In this document: positions 46,843 to 56,692 of the stretch, piece after piece
How the letters are laid out: every line of letters starts with the position of its first letter
Numbering within the stretch: position 1 is the stretch's first letter
Assembly: GCF_013394855.1 (NCBI RefSeq)
Contig: NZ_JABMLK010000002.1
Span: forward strand, 620,001-684,000
Direction: 5' to 3'
Source of the DNA: Limnobaculum xujianqingii
GTDB taxonomy: Bacteria; Pseudomonadota; Gammaproteobacteria; Enterobacterales; Enterobacteriaceae
Length of the DNA: 64,000 nucleotides
Program-made: the position numbers and the translations under genes
Notes under the pieces: generated by a model
Told to the model about the DNA's origin: nothing
Database searches by the model: none
Seen by the model: only the letters and a program-made list of their open reading frames with translations

Positions 46843-47730
46843 CTAAAGGGTTAAGCGCTGTTCAATAAAGTCGATAAATAGCTTTATGCGACTGGAAAGA
46901 GCGGTATTGCGATAATAGACCGCCTGCACCACTTCCCTAGGGTGCGGGCTTTGCATTTGCTCTGCTAAAATCACCACCAGGTCTCCTTTTTCAATATCCC
47001 GTTGAACCATAAAGTTAGATAAACAGGCAATGCCATTACCTTCCAGACAGAGCTGACGTAATACTTCGCCATTGCTGACGGCAATATCTGGTGTGATATT
47101 AATCCCGCTACCTACCGACCAATTGTTTAAAGCGGAAGGGGGGATAAATCCCAACAAGTGATGAGACAGCAACTGCTGGGGCGTTTCGGGAACACCGGAT
47201 AACTGTAAATATTCAGGGCTGGCTACCAGCCAGAGTTTTGAATGGCCTAAAACGCGGGCATGCAGGGTGGAATCTTCCAGTTTACCAATGCGAATAGCCA
47301 GATCGGTGCGTTTTTCCAGCAAGTTAATGATGCCATCGCTGGCACTCAGCTCAATATCAATGAGCGGATAACGTTGCGAAAAATCCTTAATATGCGGTGT
47401 TATCTGGTGAAGAATAAAGGGGCTGGCGGAGTCAATACGTAAGCGTCCGGACGGTTTTTCATGGCGAATCTTCAGCCACTCTTCGGCTTCGGACAATTTC
47501 TCTAATCCCACTCTGACCTTTTCAATAAACAGGCTTCCTTCTTCCGTTAATTCTACCCGTCGGGTTGTGCGGGAAAACAGGGTGGTATTTAACTGTTTTT
47601 CCACTCTGGCAACAGCGCGGGAGACTTTAGCAACCTGAATATCTAATTGTTCTGCTGCGGCAGAAAAACCACCGGAGTCAGCAACCGCAATCAGGATAGT
47701 CAAATCGTCAGAATGAGTGATTATTGTCAT
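46843..47730 (-). CDS. LysR-family transcriptional regulator
   Basis: 295 residues. The helix-turn-helix is GGFSAAAEQLDIQVAKVSRAVARVEKQLNTTLF, and the effector domain follows with RLRIDSASPFILHQITPHI. It belongs to the branch whose members often control a divergent exporter or enzyme. It is divergent from the MFS gene at 47824 with a 93-bp gap, so that transporter is its likely target. Confidence 0.88.
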   Translation of the reverse strand: MTIITHSDDLTILIAVADSGGFSAAAEQLDIQVAKVSRAVARVEKQLNTTLFSRTTRRVELTEEGSLFIEKVRVGLEKLSEAEEWLKIRHEKPSGRLRIDSASPFILHQITPHIKDFSQRYPLIDIELSASDGIINLLEKRTDLAIRIGKLEDSTLHARVLGHSKLWLVASPEYLQLSGVPETPQQLLSHHLLGFIPPSALNNWSVGSGINITPDIAVSNGEVLRQLCLEGNGIACLSNFMVQRDIEKGDLVVILAEQMQSPHPREVVQAVYYRNTALSSRIKLFIDFIEQRLTL

Positions 47731-47823
47731 AATTGATAAAATCTTTTGCTTTTAGTGATGTTTATTGAAAAAGAATCTATCAGCACAATGGCGTCAGTCA
47801 AGTCAATCTGAGGAACTTTTTCC

Positions 47824-49020
47824 ATGTCAAAAATGCCGCTTGCCTTATGGGCGCTGACCCTGAGTGCATTTGCTATTGGTACTACAGAATTTGTTATTGT
47901 TGGTCTGATTCCAACCATCGCCGGTGATTTACAGGTATCACTACCATCTGCGGGGCTTTTGGTCAGCCTGTATGCGTTAGGGGTTGCCGTTGGTGCTCCG
48001 GTATTAACTGCACTGACCGGACGCTGGAAGCGCAAAAAAGTATTGTTGGCTCTGATGGGGCTGTTTATTGCCGGTAATCTGCTGGCATGGAATTCCCCCG
48101 GTTATGAAACCTTAATTGCCGCACGTATTCTTACCGGATTAGCGCATGGCGTTTTCTTCTCTATTGGTTCTACCATTGCTACCGGACTGGTTGCCAAAGA
48201 TAAAGAGGCCAGTGCTATCGCTCTGATGTTTACCGGATTAACCGTTGCACTGGTTACCGGGGTTCCTTTAGGTACCTGGATTGGTCAACATTTTGGCTGG
48301 CGGGCAACTTTCCTGGTGGTCTCTGTTCTGGGTATTATTGCCCTGTTGGGGAGTGCTGTTCTGATCCCTGCCGATTTGAAACAGGCTGCTCCGGCAAAAC
48401 TGTCTGCCCAGCTTAAGGTGTTAACTCAGCCACGTCTGTTATTGGTTTATGGTATTACCGCAGTAGGTTATGGCGGTACCTTTATTGCCTTCACTTTTTT
48501 AGCGCCTATTTTACAGCAAGTGTCTGGTTTTCAGGCGGGTTCAGTTGCCGGGATCATGCTGGTCTATGGTGTCTCTGTCACCATTGGGAATATTTGGGGC
48601 GGTAAACTGGCGGATAGTATGGGGCCTGTTCGCGCACTGAATATCATTTTTGCTGCTCTGGCATTAGTACTGTTTGTCTTTACCTTTACTGCAAACAGTC
48701 AGATTGGTGCGCTATTAACGGTATTTGTTTGGGGAGCCTTTGCTTTTGGTAATGTTCCCGGATTACAAGTCTATGTTGTTCAACTGGCGAAGAAATACAC
48801 TCCGGATGCAGTTGATGTGGCATCTGGTCTGAATATTGCCGCTTTTAATATCGGTATTGCTATTGGTGCCTGGTTGGGTGGACATGTAGTGGCAGACATG
48901 GGATTAATGGATACCCCATGGATTGGCGGACTCATCGTAATATTGGCTCTGGCAATGACACGCTTATCAGGTTTTCTGGATAACCGCAGCACAACGCAAG
49001 CAGCGGCCTGTCAAATTTAA
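47824..49020 (+). CDS. MFS exporter of the DHA1 family (YdhP/AraJ-like)
   Basis: 398 residues with 12 membrane helices. LSAFAIGTTEFVIVGLIPTIA and the loop LTGRWKRKKVLLALM are typical of the small DHA1 exporters that include YdhP, AraJ and NepI-like proteins. The substrate is unknown; purines, sugars or drugs are the usual cargo. The GAGGAACTTTTTCC sequence upstream gives the ribosome site. It is controlled, most likely, by the divergent LysR gene. Confidence 0.83.
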   Translation: MSKMPLALWALTLSAFAIGTTEFVIVGLIPTIAGDLQVSLPSAGLLVSLYALGVAVGAPVLTALTGRWKRKKVLLALMGLFIAGNLLAWNSPGYETLIAARILTGLAHGVFFSIGSTIATGLVAKDKEASAIALMFTGLTVALVTGVPLGTWIGQHFGWRATFLVVSVLGIIALLGSAVLIPADLKQAAPAKLSAQLKVLTQPRLLLVYGITAVGYGGTFIAFTFLAPILQQVSGFQAGSVAGIMLVYGVSVTIGNIWGGKLADSMGPVRALNIIFAALALVLFVFTFTANSQIGALLTVFVWGAFAFGNVPGLQVYVVQLAKKYTPDAVDVASGLNIAAFNIGIAIGAWLGGHVVADMGLMDTPWIGGLIVILALAMTRLSGFLDNRSTTQAAACQI

Positions 49021-49160
49021 TGCAGCAGAAAGAATTTATTAACTGAATTAAAATCGACAACGATTCAATAGATTAAAAACTGGAAGAGGTTTCGCATATT
49101 AATACCGGCAGGTTTGATTCCCTGCCAGCAGTTCAGATATGGTAATCTTCTGTAGGGCAA

Positions 49161-49193
49161 ACAAAGCCTGAGACCTCTGTTCTCAGGCTTTGT
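49161..49193. terminator. 13-bp stem-loop upstream of pncC
   Basis: ACAAAGCCTGAGA and TCTCAGGCTTTGT form a perfect 13-bp stem with a seven-base loop. A smaller hairpin GGCAGG/CCTGCC lies at about 49107-49125. There is little T after it on the plus strand; it probably ends the MFS transcript. Confidence 0.5.
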
Positions 49194-49239
49194 TGCGAAT
49201 AGCCCATATTAAGGTAATTAGCGCAGGAGAGGATCCATC

Positions 49240-49725
49240 TTGAACACCAGAACATGTGAGTTGAGTCAGCGGATAGGCCAACACCTTGCAGCTACAGGCC
49301 AGTGGATCACTTGCGCTGAGTCTTGCACCGGAGGTTTGATTGCGGCTTATTTTACTGAGATAGCAGGGAGTTCAGCCTATTTCGACCGCGGTTTTGTCAC
49401 TTACAGTAATCTGGCTAAACAGCAGTTACTGGGAGTTAATCAACAGACGCTATCCCAATGGGGAGCCGTTAGTGAACAAACGGTGAGAGAAATGGCAACC
49501 GGTGCGCTAAAGGCGGCTGGTGCCGATATCGCTATTTCGGTTAGCGGTATTGCCGGACCCGACGGTGGCAGTGCTGAAAAGCCCGTTGGTACCGTTTGGT
49601 TTGGCTGGGCGAATCGGGAGGGGCTGGTGATTGCCCGCAAAAGGCGCTTTAATGGCAACCGCCACCAGGTCCGTCAACAGGCGGTAGAATATGCCCTGAC
49701 GGTGGTACTGGAAAAATTTATTTAA
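49240..49725 (+). CDS. pncC: PncC, nicotinamide-nucleotide amidohydrolase (CinA C-terminal type)
   Basis: 161 residues. It has the CinA-C marks: TCAESCTGGLIAAYFTEIAGSS near the start, FVTYSNLAKQQLLGV, and the loop SVSGIAGPDGGSAEKPVGTVW. The enzyme deamidates NMN to NaMN in pyridine-nucleotide recycling, in the cytoplasm. The start is TTG with the strong site AGGAGAGG seven bases upstream; no ATG fits. Its place directly before recA is that of ygaD in E. coli. Confidence 0.92.
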   Translation: MNTRTCELSQRIGQHLAATGQWITCAESCTGGLIAAYFTEIAGSSAYFDRGFVTYSNLAKQQLLGVNQQTLSQWGAVSEQTVREMATGALKAAGADIAISVSGIAGPDGGSAEKPVGTVWFGWANREGLVIARKRRFNGNRHQVRQQAVEYALTVVLEKFI

Positions 49726-49732
49726 AACTGAC

Positions 49733-49760
49733 TTGATACTGTATGATTATACAGTATAAT
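49733..49760 (+). promoter_or_regulatory. recA promoter with LexA (SOS) box
   Basis: The -35 TTGATA (49733-49738) and -10 TATAAT (49755-49760) are 16 bp apart, and the whole spacer is the LexA box CTGTATGATTATACAG (49739-49754), a perfect CTG-N10-CAG palindrome. The E. coli recA promoter has the same layout. Confidence 0.95.
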
Positions 49761-49830
49761 CATTTCATCGCTTTAGAGATAAAGTCTCGTATTACTTTAT
49801 GACCACATTTGATAACCACGGAGCCGCATA

Positions 49831-50886
49831 ATGGATGACAACAAACAAAGAGCGCTTGCCGCCGCATTAGGACAGATTGAAAAGCAGTTTGGTAAGGGTT
49901 CTATCATGCGTTTGGGTGACACTCAATCTCTTGATGTTGAGTCTGTTTCCACCGGCTCCCTGAGCCTGGATGTTGCACTGGGCATTGGTGGTTTACCAAT
50001 GGGCCGCGTTGTTGAAATCTTCGGGCCAGAATCTTCCGGTAAAACTACACTAACCCTGTCTGTTATTGCTCAGGCGCAAAGAGAAGGCAAAACCTGTGCC
50101 TTTATCGATGCTGAACATGCTCTGGACCCTATTTATGCCGCCAAACTGGGTGTGCAGGTTGATGATTTACTGATATCTCAACCAGACACCGGTGAGCAAG
50201 CGTTGGAGATTTGTGACGCGTTAGTTCGTTCAGGTGCTGTTGACGTTATCATCATTGACTCCGTTGCTGCGTTAACACCAAAAGCTGAAATCGAAGGCGA
50301 AATGGGTGATTCTCACGTTGGTCTGCAGGCTCGTTTAATGTCTCAGGCACTTCGTAAGTTAACCGGTAATATTAAGAATGCTAAATGTCTGGTGATCTTC
50401 ATTAACCAGATTCGTATGAAAATTGGCGTTATGTTTGGTAACCCTGAAACCACCACCGGTGGTAACGCGTTGAAATTCTACTCTTCTGTTCGTCTGGATA
50501 TTCGCCGTGTAGGTGCAATTAAAGATGGTGAAGAAGTCGTAGGTAACGAAACGCGCGTTAAAGTGGTGAAAAATAAAATTTCTGCACCATTCCGTCAGGC
50601 AGATTTCCAAATTCTGTACGGCAGCGGTATCTCTAAAGAGAGCGAGCTGATCGATTTAGGCGTTAAACATAAGCTGGTTGATAAATCTGGCGCATGGTAT
50701 GCCTATAACGGTGACAAAATTGGTCAGGGTAAAGCAAATTCAATGAAATTCCTGCAGGAAAACCCGGCGATTTCTAACGACCTGGAAAAACGCCTGCGTG
50801 ATTTATTGCTGACTGCTAACCCGTTTGTACCAGCAGGCGCAGATGCTGAAGATGATGCTGAACTGCCAGAAGGCGAAGAGTTTTAA
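49831..50886 (+). CDS. recA: RecA recombinase
   Basis: 351 residues, full length. Walker A is GPESSGKT near residues 66-73, Walker [11 protein letters not shown], and the L2 region [17 protein letters not shown] follows; the acidic tail is [14 protein letters not shown]. It promotes homologous strand exchange and LexA cleavage in the SOS response. Transcribed from the LexA-controlled promoter upstream; recX follows after 37 bp. Confidence 0.99.
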   Translation: MDDNKQRALAAALGQIEKQFGKGSIMRLGDTQSLDVESVSTGSLSLDVALGIGGLPMGRVVEIFGPESSGKTTLTLSVIAQAQREGKTCAFIDAEHALDPIYAAKLGVQVDDLLISQPDTGEQALEICDALVRSGAVDVIIIDSVAALTPKAEIEGEMGDSHVGLQARLMSQALRKLTGNIKNAKCLVIFINQIRMKIGVMFGNPETTTGGNALKFYSSVRLDIRRVGAIKDGEEVVGNETRVKVVKNKISAPFRQADFQILYGSGISKESELIDLGVKHKLVDKSGAWYAYNGDKIGQGKANSMKFLQENPAISNDLEKRLRDLLLTANPFVPAGADAEDDAELPEGEEF

Positions 50887-50923
50887 TCTCAGCCGTAAGT
50901 TTAAGCTATAGAGTTGATTAGCT

Positions 50924-51376
50924 ATGAAATCACTATTACCACGAGCCATGCGGTTATTAGCCCAGCGTGATTATAGTGAACAAGAGATGCGCCGTAAGCT
51001 TGCGGCGCACTCTCCTTTTGATCGTACCGCAGAAAAAGAACCCATCGATCAAGCCATTGAATATTGCCATCAGTACAACTGGCTTAATGATGCGGAATAC
51101 TCTCGTAAATTTATTCTCAGCCGCAGCCATAAAGGCTATGGTCGCCAGCGCATTCAATCGGAGCTACAGCAAAAGGGCATCGATCGGGACGATATTTCCC
51201 GAGCCATGCAAGAGTGTGAAATTGACTGGTATGAGAAGGCTAAAAAAGTCGCCACTCAACGTTTTGGTGACGATATTCCAACCGACTGGAAAGGACGCTC
51301 AAAAATGCAGCGTTATCTGGCCTATCGTGGATTTGCTCAGGACGAAATTCAATCAGTTTTCAGCGATTCTGAATAA
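50924..51376 (+). CDS. recX: RecX, RecA regulator
   Basis: 150 residues made of three-helix tandem repeats typical of RecX: RLLAQRDYSEQEMRRKLAAH, AIEYCHQYNWLNDAEYSRKFI, and GRQRIQSELQQKGI. RecX caps RecA filaments and blocks their growth. It is 37 bp after recA, as in other enterobacteria. A longer overlapping frame (50967-51434) is a shadow. Confidence 0.95.
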   Translation: MKSLLPRAMRLLAQRDYSEQEMRRKLAAHSPFDRTAEKEPIDQAIEYCHQYNWLNDAEYSRKFILSRSHKGYGRQRIQSELQQKGIDRDDISRAMQECEIDWYEKAKKVATQRFGDDIPTDWKGRSKMQRYLAYRGFAQDEIQSVFSDSE

Positions 51377-51515
51377 TAAATCCTCTGCTGATTTACTTCC
51401 CATCAAAGAAATTTTATCTTATGGCTACTTTTAATTCGTAAAACAGGCCGTTTACTTCCTTTTTTCGTGCTTAACTTACGTATCGCCTTCATTTTAGCCA
51501 GATATTGGAAATTAT

Positions 51516-54143
51516 ATGAGCAAGAGCACCGCTGAGATCCGTCAAGCGTTTCTCGATTTCTTTAATAGTAAAGGGCACCAGGTTGTCGACAGCAGCTCTT
51601 TAGTGCCACATAACGATCCAACACTCCTGTTTACCAACGCAGGAATGAACCAGTTTAAGGACGTATTCCTTGGACTGGACAAGCGTGCCTACACTCGGGC
51701 AACGACTTCTCAGCGCTGTGTGCGCGCCGGTGGTAAACATAATGACTTAGAAAACGTAGGTTATACCGCTCGCCACCACACCTTCTTTGAAATGCTGGGC
51801 AACTTCAGCTTTGGTGACTACTTTAAGCACGACGCTATCAATTTTGCCTGGGAGCTACTTACCGGCGCTCAATGGTTTAACCTGCCAAAAGAGAAACTGT
51901 GGGTAACCGTGTACGCAACGGACGATGAAGCTTACGAAATCTGGGAAAAAGAGATCGGCATTCCTCGTGAAAGAATTATCCGTATTGGCGATAACAAAGG
52001 TGCAGCTTACGCGTCAGATAACTTCTGGCAGATGGGCGATACTGGCCCTTGTGGTCCATGTACTGAGATCTTCTTTGATCATGGCGATCACATCTGGGGT
52101 GGACCTCCGGGTTCACCAGAAGAAGATGGCGACCGCTATATTGAGATCTGGAATATCGTATTTATGCAGTTCAACCGTCAAACCGACGGTACCATGCAGC
52201 CACTACCGAAGCCTTCGGTTGATACCGGCATGGGCTTAGAACGTATTGCTGCTGTTTTACAACATGTTAATTCTAACTACGATATCGATCTGTTTCGTAC
52301 TCTGATTGAGGCCGCGGCTAAAGAAACTAAAGCCACTGATTTAACCAGCAAGTCTTTACGGGTTATTGCTGACCATATTCGTTCTTGTGCTTTCCTGATT
52401 TCCGACGGCGTAGTGCCATCGAATGAAGGTAGAGGCTATGTATTACGCCGTATTATCCGCCGTGCTGTACGTCATGGGCATATGCTGGGCGCTACAGAAA
52501 CCTTCTTCTATAAGTTAGTGACTCCATTAATTAGCGTCATGGGTAATGCTGCTGATGAACTGCGTCGTCAGCAGTCTATGGTTGAACAAACGCTGAAAAC
52601 GGAAGAAGAGCAGTTTGCCCGCACTCTGGAGCGTGGTTTGACGCTACTGGATGAAGAGCTGAGTAAGCTGACCGGGGATACACTGGCAGGTGAAACCGCA
52701 TTCCGTCTATACGACACCTTTGGCTTCCCACTGGATTTAACGGCTGACGTTTGCCGTGAACGTAATATTAAAGTTGATGAAGTCGGTTTTGAAAAAGCGA
52801 TGGAAGAACAGCGCCGTCGTGCTCGTGAATCCAGCGGTTTTAGCGCTGACTACAGTAAGTTAATTCGTGTTGACGGTGAAACCTGCTTTAGTGGCTATGA
52901 GCGTCTGGAGCAATCATCAAAAGTTATCGCACTGTTTGTTGCCGGTAATGAAGTTAAAGAAATTAAGAGCGGTCAGGAAGCGGTAGTGGTGCTCGACAGT
53001 ACACCGTTCTATGGCGAATCTGGTGGTCAGGTTGGCGATCAGGGTATGCTGAAATCAGCGAATAGCACCTTTGATGTGCTGGATACCCAAAAATATGGTC
53101 AGGCAATTGGCCATGTTGGTCGTTTGGCTCAGGGTGAACTGAAAGTAGGTGACAGCGTTGATGCCGTAGTGGATAGCGTACGTCGCGGACGCATTCGTCT
53201 TAACCACTCAGCAACTCACTTGTTGCATGCTGCATTACGCCAGATTTTAGGTGAGCACGTTGCTCAGAAAGGTTCTCTGGTTAATGACAACTATCTGCGT
53301 TTTGACTTCTCTCACCCTGAAGCAATGAAGCCAGAGCAGATTCGTGCCGTTGAAGATTTAGTTAATCAGCAAATTCGCCGTAATTTGCAGGTAGAAACTA
53401 ATATTATGGATTTGGAAGATGCCCGGGCTAAAGGCGCTATGGCGTTATTTGGTGAGAAGTACGATGATAAAGTTCGCGTACTTTCCATGGGTGACTTCTC
53501 AACCGAATTGTGTGGTGGTACTCATACTGAAGCCACCGGTAATATTGGTCTGTTCCGTATTACTTCTGAATCAGGTATTGCAGCCGGCGTGCGCCGTATT
53601 GAAGCGGTTACCGGTGAAAACGCTATTGTTTCTATGCATCAGCAAAGTGATGTGCTGAGTGAAGTGGCATCATTGGTTAAAGGTGACAGCAACAGTCTGA
53701 TCGAAAAAGTGAAGAGCTTACTGGAACACGCCAAAGGCGTTGAGAAAGAGCTTCAACAGTTGAAAGACCAACTGGCAGCTCAGGAGAGCTCATCGCTGGT
53801 CAGCAAAGCGGTTGACGTGAAAGGGGTTAAGCTACTGGTTAGCAACCTGCAAAACGTAGAACCAAAAATGTTGCGTACCATGGTTGATGATATTAAGAAT
53901 CAACTGGGCTCAGGCATTATTGTATTGGCAACAGTACATGATGATAAAGTCAGTTTGATTGCTGGTGTTACCAAAGATCTGGTTGATAGAGTAAAAGCAG
54001 GCGATCTGATTAGCCCTGTTGCTCAGTTAGTGGGTGGTAAAGGCGGTGGTCGTCCTGATATGGCCCAGGCGGGCGGTACAGACGTGTCTGCATTACCCGC
54101 TGCGCTGGCAACGGTTGAAAGTTGGGTTGCGGCTAAACTATAA
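51516..54143 (+). CDS. alaS: Alanyl-tRNA synthetase
   Basis: 875 residues, as in E. coli (876). It has the class II motifs ([55 protein letters not shown] partly), the editing-domain zinc site ([12 protein letters not shown] and [13 protein letters not shown]), and the C-terminal coiled region. It charges tRNA-Ala. The ATG follows GGAAATTAT. Confidence 0.98.
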   Translation: MSKSTAEIRQAFLDFFNSKGHQVVDSSSLVPHNDPTLLFTNAGMNQFKDVFLGLDKRAYTRATTSQRCVRAGGKHNDLENVGYTARHHTFFEMLGNFSFGDYFKHDAINFAWELLTGAQWFNLPKEKLWVTVYATDDEAYEIWEKEIGIPRERIIRIGDNKGAAYASDNFWQMGDTGPCGPCTEIFFDHGDHIWGGPPGSPEEDGDRYIEIWNIVFMQFNRQTDGTMQPLPKPSVDTGMGLERIAAVLQHVNSNYDIDLFRTLIEAAAKETKATDLTSKSLRVIADHIRSCAFLISDGVVPSNEGRGYVLRRIIRRAVRHGHMLGATETFFYKLVTPLISVMGNAADELRRQQSMVEQTLKTEEEQFARTLERGLTLLDEELSKLTGDTLAGETAFRLYDTFGFPLDLTADVCRERNIKVDEVGFEKAMEEQRRRARESSGFSADYSKLIRVDGETCFSGYERLEQSSKVIALFVAGNEVKEIKSGQEAVVVLDSTPFYGESGGQVGDQGMLKSANSTFDVLDTQKYGQAIGHVGRLAQGELKVGDSVDAVVDSVRRGRIRLNHSATHLLHAALRQILGEHVAQKGSLVNDNYLRFDFSHPEAMKPEQIRAVEDLVNQQIRRNLQVETNIMDLEDARAKGAMALFGEKYDDKVRVLSMGDFSTELCGGTHTEATGNIGLFRITSESGIAAGVRRIEAVTGENAIVSMHQQSDVLSEVASLVKGDSNSLIEKVKSLLEHAKGVEKELQQLKDQLAAQESSSLVSKAVDVKGVKLLVSNLQNVEPKMLRTMVDDIKNQLGSGIIVLATVHDDKVSLIAGVTKDLVDRVKAGDLISPVAQLVGGKGGGRPDMAQAGGTDVSALPAALATVESWVAAKL

Positions 54144-54154
54144 AATAAGCAATT

Positions 54155-54201
54155 CCGCAGGTTTGTATGATTATTCACTTTTGTCATATTGGAACCTGCG
54201 G
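54155..54201 (+). terminator. Stem-loop after alaS
   Basis: CCGCAGGTT (54155-54163) and AACCTGCGG (54193-54201) pair with a 29-base loop shortly after the alaS stop. There is no T tract right after it, so it may be an attenuator or a weak terminator. The rest of the gap to csrA shows no gene. Confidence 0.5.
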
Positions 54202-54421
54202 GATTGTCTGATATTTTTAGTTGGAACAAATTAGTACAAAATTACAAAAGTTAGCTAAACTTAGGCATATACGTGTTCTTATCTTGATTATTGGCTGAAT
54301 GAGTCAGTGATGCTAGTTAATCTATCGGATTTATAGCTTACGTTCTTAGGGCATATCATGGATAATGGGCAGGATGCACAAAGAGATGCAATGGTCTGTT
54401 TAATCTGTCAAGGAGCAAAGA

Positions 54422-54607
54422 ATGCTTATTCTAACTCGTAGAGTTGGTGAGACGCTGATGATTGGTGATGAAGTAACCGTTACTGTTCTGGGCGTAAAAG
54501 GTAATCAAGTTCGTATTGGTGTTAACGCACCGAAAGAAGTATCTGTTCATCGTGAAGAGATCTACCAGCGAATTCAGGCTGAAAAGTCACAACAATCGAC
54601 TTTTTAA
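54422..54607 (+). CDS. csrA: CsrA, carbon storage regulator
   Basis: 61 residues, identical in length to E. coli CsrA, with [46 protein letters not shown]. It binds GGA in hairpin loops of mRNA leaders and controls carbon flow, motility and biofilm. The ATG follows AAGGAGC. It lies 278 bp after alaS, as in E. coli. Confidence 0.98.
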   Translation: MLILTRRVGETLMIGDEVTVTVLGVKGNQVRIGVNAPKEVSVHREEIYQRIQAEKSQQSTF

Positions 54608-54612
54608 CCAAT

Positions 54613-54659
54613 CAACGCGCCTTACTTGCGGTTATCGAAAGTAAGGCGCGTTGCTTTTT
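54613..54659 (+). terminator. Intrinsic terminator of csrA
   Basis: CAACGCGCCTTACTT and AAGTAAGGCGCGTTG form a perfect 15-bp stem with an 11-base loop, followed by CTTTTT. Confidence 0.93.
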
Positions 54660-54806
54660 GCTAAATTCCTCCGTTTTTTTGTTATTACATTTTTTTATAT
54701 TCTTGTTTTACCCCTTGGTTTTAGCCACAAAAGCCGGATTTTTTGCTGGCAAAATGTTCGTGTTGTTTGCTTAGTGCACAAACGAACCTAATGAACGAAA
54801 AAGTAT

Positions 54807-54841
54807 TTGACTTATAAGTCCGGGAAAGTAATATGTGCGCC
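54807..54841 (+). promoter_or_regulatory. tRNA operon promoter with GC-rich discriminator
   Basis: TTGACT (54807-54812) and TAATAT (54829-54834) are 16 bp apart, followed by the GC-rich GTGCGCC (54835-54841), the mark of stringently controlled stable-RNA promoters. Confidence 0.8.
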
Positions 54842-54895
54842 ACGCAGTCTTGATAAACATTTTAAACGTTTAGCAAACTGTAGATAGTAAAACAC

Positions 54896-54988
54896 GGTGA
54901 GGTGGCCGAGAGGCTGAAGGCGCTCCCCTGCTAAGGGAGTATGCGGTCAAAAGCTGCATCGAGGGTTCGAATCCCTCCCTCACCGCCA
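54896..54988 (+). tRNA. serV: tRNA-Ser (GCU)
   Basis: 93 nt including CCA. Acceptor GGTGAGG pairs with CCTCACC; the anticodon loop is CTGCTAA with anticodon GCT; there is a long variable arm, as expected for Ser; the T arm is GAGGGTTCGAATCCCTC. First gene of the tRNA unit, as in the E. coli serV-argVYZQ operon. Confidence 0.97.
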
Positions 54989-55009
54989 TTTACTACATTG
55001 TTAGAATCT

Positions 55010-55086
55010 GCACCCGTAGCTCAGCTGGATAGAGTACTCGGCTACGAACCGAGCGGTCAGAGGTTCGAATCCTCTCGGGTGCACCA
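55010..55086 (+). tRNA. tRNA-Arg (ACG), copy 1
   Basis: 77 nt with encoded CCA. Acceptor GCACCCG pairs with CGGGTGC; anticodon loop CTACGAA, anticodon ACG (read as ICG); T loop TTCGAAT. It starts 22 bp after the tRNA-Ser gene. Confidence 0.97.
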
Positions 55087-55166
55087 TATTTTACAGTGTT
55101 GTTTTAGTAACAGCATTCGTATCAAAAACAGATAGCATCGTAATATCTGTTTCAAAGAATCAAAGA

Positions 55167-55243
55167 GCACTCGTAGCTCAGCTGGATAGAGTACTCGGCT
55201 ACGAACCGAGCGGTCAGAGGTTCGGATCCTCTCGGGTGCACCA
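55167..55243 (+). tRNA. tRNA-Arg (ACG), copy 2, with two unusual bases
   Basis: 77 nt, the same as copies 1 and 3 except at two places. Acceptor base 5 is T in place of C, giving a G-U pair. The T loop is TTCGGAT in place of TTCGAAT, so position 58 is G where nearly all tRNAs have A. The spacer to copy 3 is closely similar to the spacer between copies 1 and 2, showing tandem duplication. Confidence 0.93.
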
Positions 55244-55323
55244 TACTTTACATTGTTGTTTTAATAACAGCGTTTGTAACAAAAACAGATGCCGTCGTAG
55301 TGTTTGTTTCAAAGAATCAAAGA

Positions 55324-55400
55324 GCACCCGTAGCTCAGCTGGATAGAGTACTCGGCTACGAACCGAGCGGTCAGAGGTTCGAATCCTCTCGGGTGCACCA
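55324..55400 (+). tRNA. tRNA-Arg (ACG), copy 3
   Basis: 77 nt, identical to copy 1 in the positions checked, with ACG anticodon and encoded CCA. It is followed after 14 bp by an intrinsic terminator. Confidence 0.97.
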
Positions 55401-55414
55401 TCTTGAAGTTTACA

Positions 55415-55437
55415 GATACCGAAAGGTATCTTTTTTT
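55415..55437 (+). terminator. Terminator of the tRNA operon
   Basis: GATACC and GGTATC pair around GAAA, followed by T7. The stretch from here to 55720 shows no gene I can support. Confidence 0.88.
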
Positions 55438-55720
55438 ATGTCTGAAATTTGATATCTCCCCATCTTCTATTGGTTTTTCCACATTTTATCTGCTGATTCA
55501 CAATGTTATTTCTATCCCTGTATGACAAGATAATCATACTGATGTGTTGGGATGGTCATAGCATCTGTGGGGAAAATACCGCACCAGAAACCCCTGACGG
55601 GCTTTTTCTCTGTATGACTTATCCTGATGAACTAATGCTGAAATTATCGCTTAAACGGGATTACAGAGCGTTATATCAGTCTGGTAATAACATCGAAGTA
55701 TCTTATCGAGATTTACCAAT

Positions 55721-55744
55721 AAAAAAGCGGTCTGTAAGACCGCT
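55721..55744 (-). terminator. Terminator of the malEFG operon
   Basis: AGCGGTC and GACCGCT pair around a five-base loop; on the minus strand the stem is followed by TTTTTT. It lies 43 bp after the malG stop. Confidence 0.88.
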
Positions 55745-55787
55745 GAAGTGAGACAAAGACAACAATGAGGGATGTAGCTTAAAAACA

Positions 55788-56678
55788 CTATCCTTTTACG
55801 CCACCTGCCGTCAGACCACTGACTAACCAACGCTGGGCCAACAGGAAGACAACGGTAATAGGGATAGCGGACAACACGGCGGCAGCAGCAAAATCGCCCC
55901 ACAGATAGTTTTGTGGATTGAGGTACTGCTGCATTCCTACTGCCAGCGTATAACTGTTCACATCGCGTAACAGCAATGACGCTACTGGTACTTCGGTAAT
56001 GGCAGCAATAAACGATAAAATAAACACCACGGCCAGAATTGGCGCCGACAATGGCAGCAGAACTAAACGGAAAGCCTGCCATGGGGTAGCCCCATCTAAT
56101 GCAGCCGCTTCTTCCAGGCTACCATCAATGGTTTCGAAATAGCCTTTAATGGTCCATACATGTAGGGCGATTCCACCCAGATAGGCAAAGATGACTCCGC
56201 CATGGGTGTTGAGTCCCAACATAGGAACATATTGTCCCAGACGGTCAAACAACGCATATAACGCCACTAAAGAGAGGACTGCCGGGAACATCTGAAAGAT
56301 CAGCATGCTTTTTAGCAGCGTGCTTTTACCGCGAAAGCGCATACGGGCAAAAGCATAGGCACAGGTAGTCGACAGGGCCACAATGCCGATTGATGTAATC
56401 ACCGCTATTTTGACCGAGTTCCATAACCACAATAGAACCGGGAAGGGCGGTGGCGTCACTTTACCGTTAGCGTCGGTGATGCTGAACCCCAGCGCCAGTT
56501 TCCAGTGCTCCCAAGAGATTTGTTCAGGGATCAAGCTGCCGGTAGCAAAGTTACCTGAACGCAAAGAAATCGCGATCACCATCAGTAGTGGAAACATAAT
56601 CAGCGCAATAAAACACAGCAGCAGAAGATGGGTAAGACCGATACGTAATCGCTGAGATTTAGGTTGAACCATTGCCAT
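55788..56678 (-). CDS. malG: MalG, maltose ABC transporter permease
   Basis: 296 residues, the exact length of E. coli MalG. It begins [15 protein letters not shown] and has six membrane helices; the EAA loop is [29 protein letters not shown]. It pairs with MalF in the inner membrane to pass maltodextrins from MalE, powered by MalK. It lies 14 bp after malF. Confidence 0.98.
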   Translation of the reverse strand: MAMVQPKSQRLRIGLTHLLLLCFIALIMFPLLMVIAISLRSGNFATGSLIPEQISWEHWKLALGFSITDANGKVTPPPFPVLLWLWNSVKIAVITSIGIVALSTTCAYAFARMRFRGKSTLLKSMLIFQMFPAVLSLVALYALFDRLGQYVPMLGLNTHGGVIFAYLGGIALHVWTIKGYFETIDGSLEEAAALDGATPWQAFRLVLLPLSAPILAVVFILSFIAAITEVPVASLLLRDVNSYTLAVGMQQYLNPQNYLWGDFAAAAVLSAIPITVVFLLAQRWLVSGLTAGGVKG

Positions 56679-56692
56679 ATTATTCTCTCTCC

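Noticed and set aside
50967..51434. 155-codon frame overlapping recX
   Set aside because: recX in the other frame has clear family repeats and correct spacing to recA.
55503..55751. 82-codon frame between the tRNA operon and malG
   Set aside because: No ribosome site, runs through the malG terminator, and matches no family known to me; it could be a small gene but I cannot support it.
55651..56082. 143-codon minus-strand frame overlapping malG
   Set aside because: malG in the correct frame matches E. coli over its whole length; this is a shadow.
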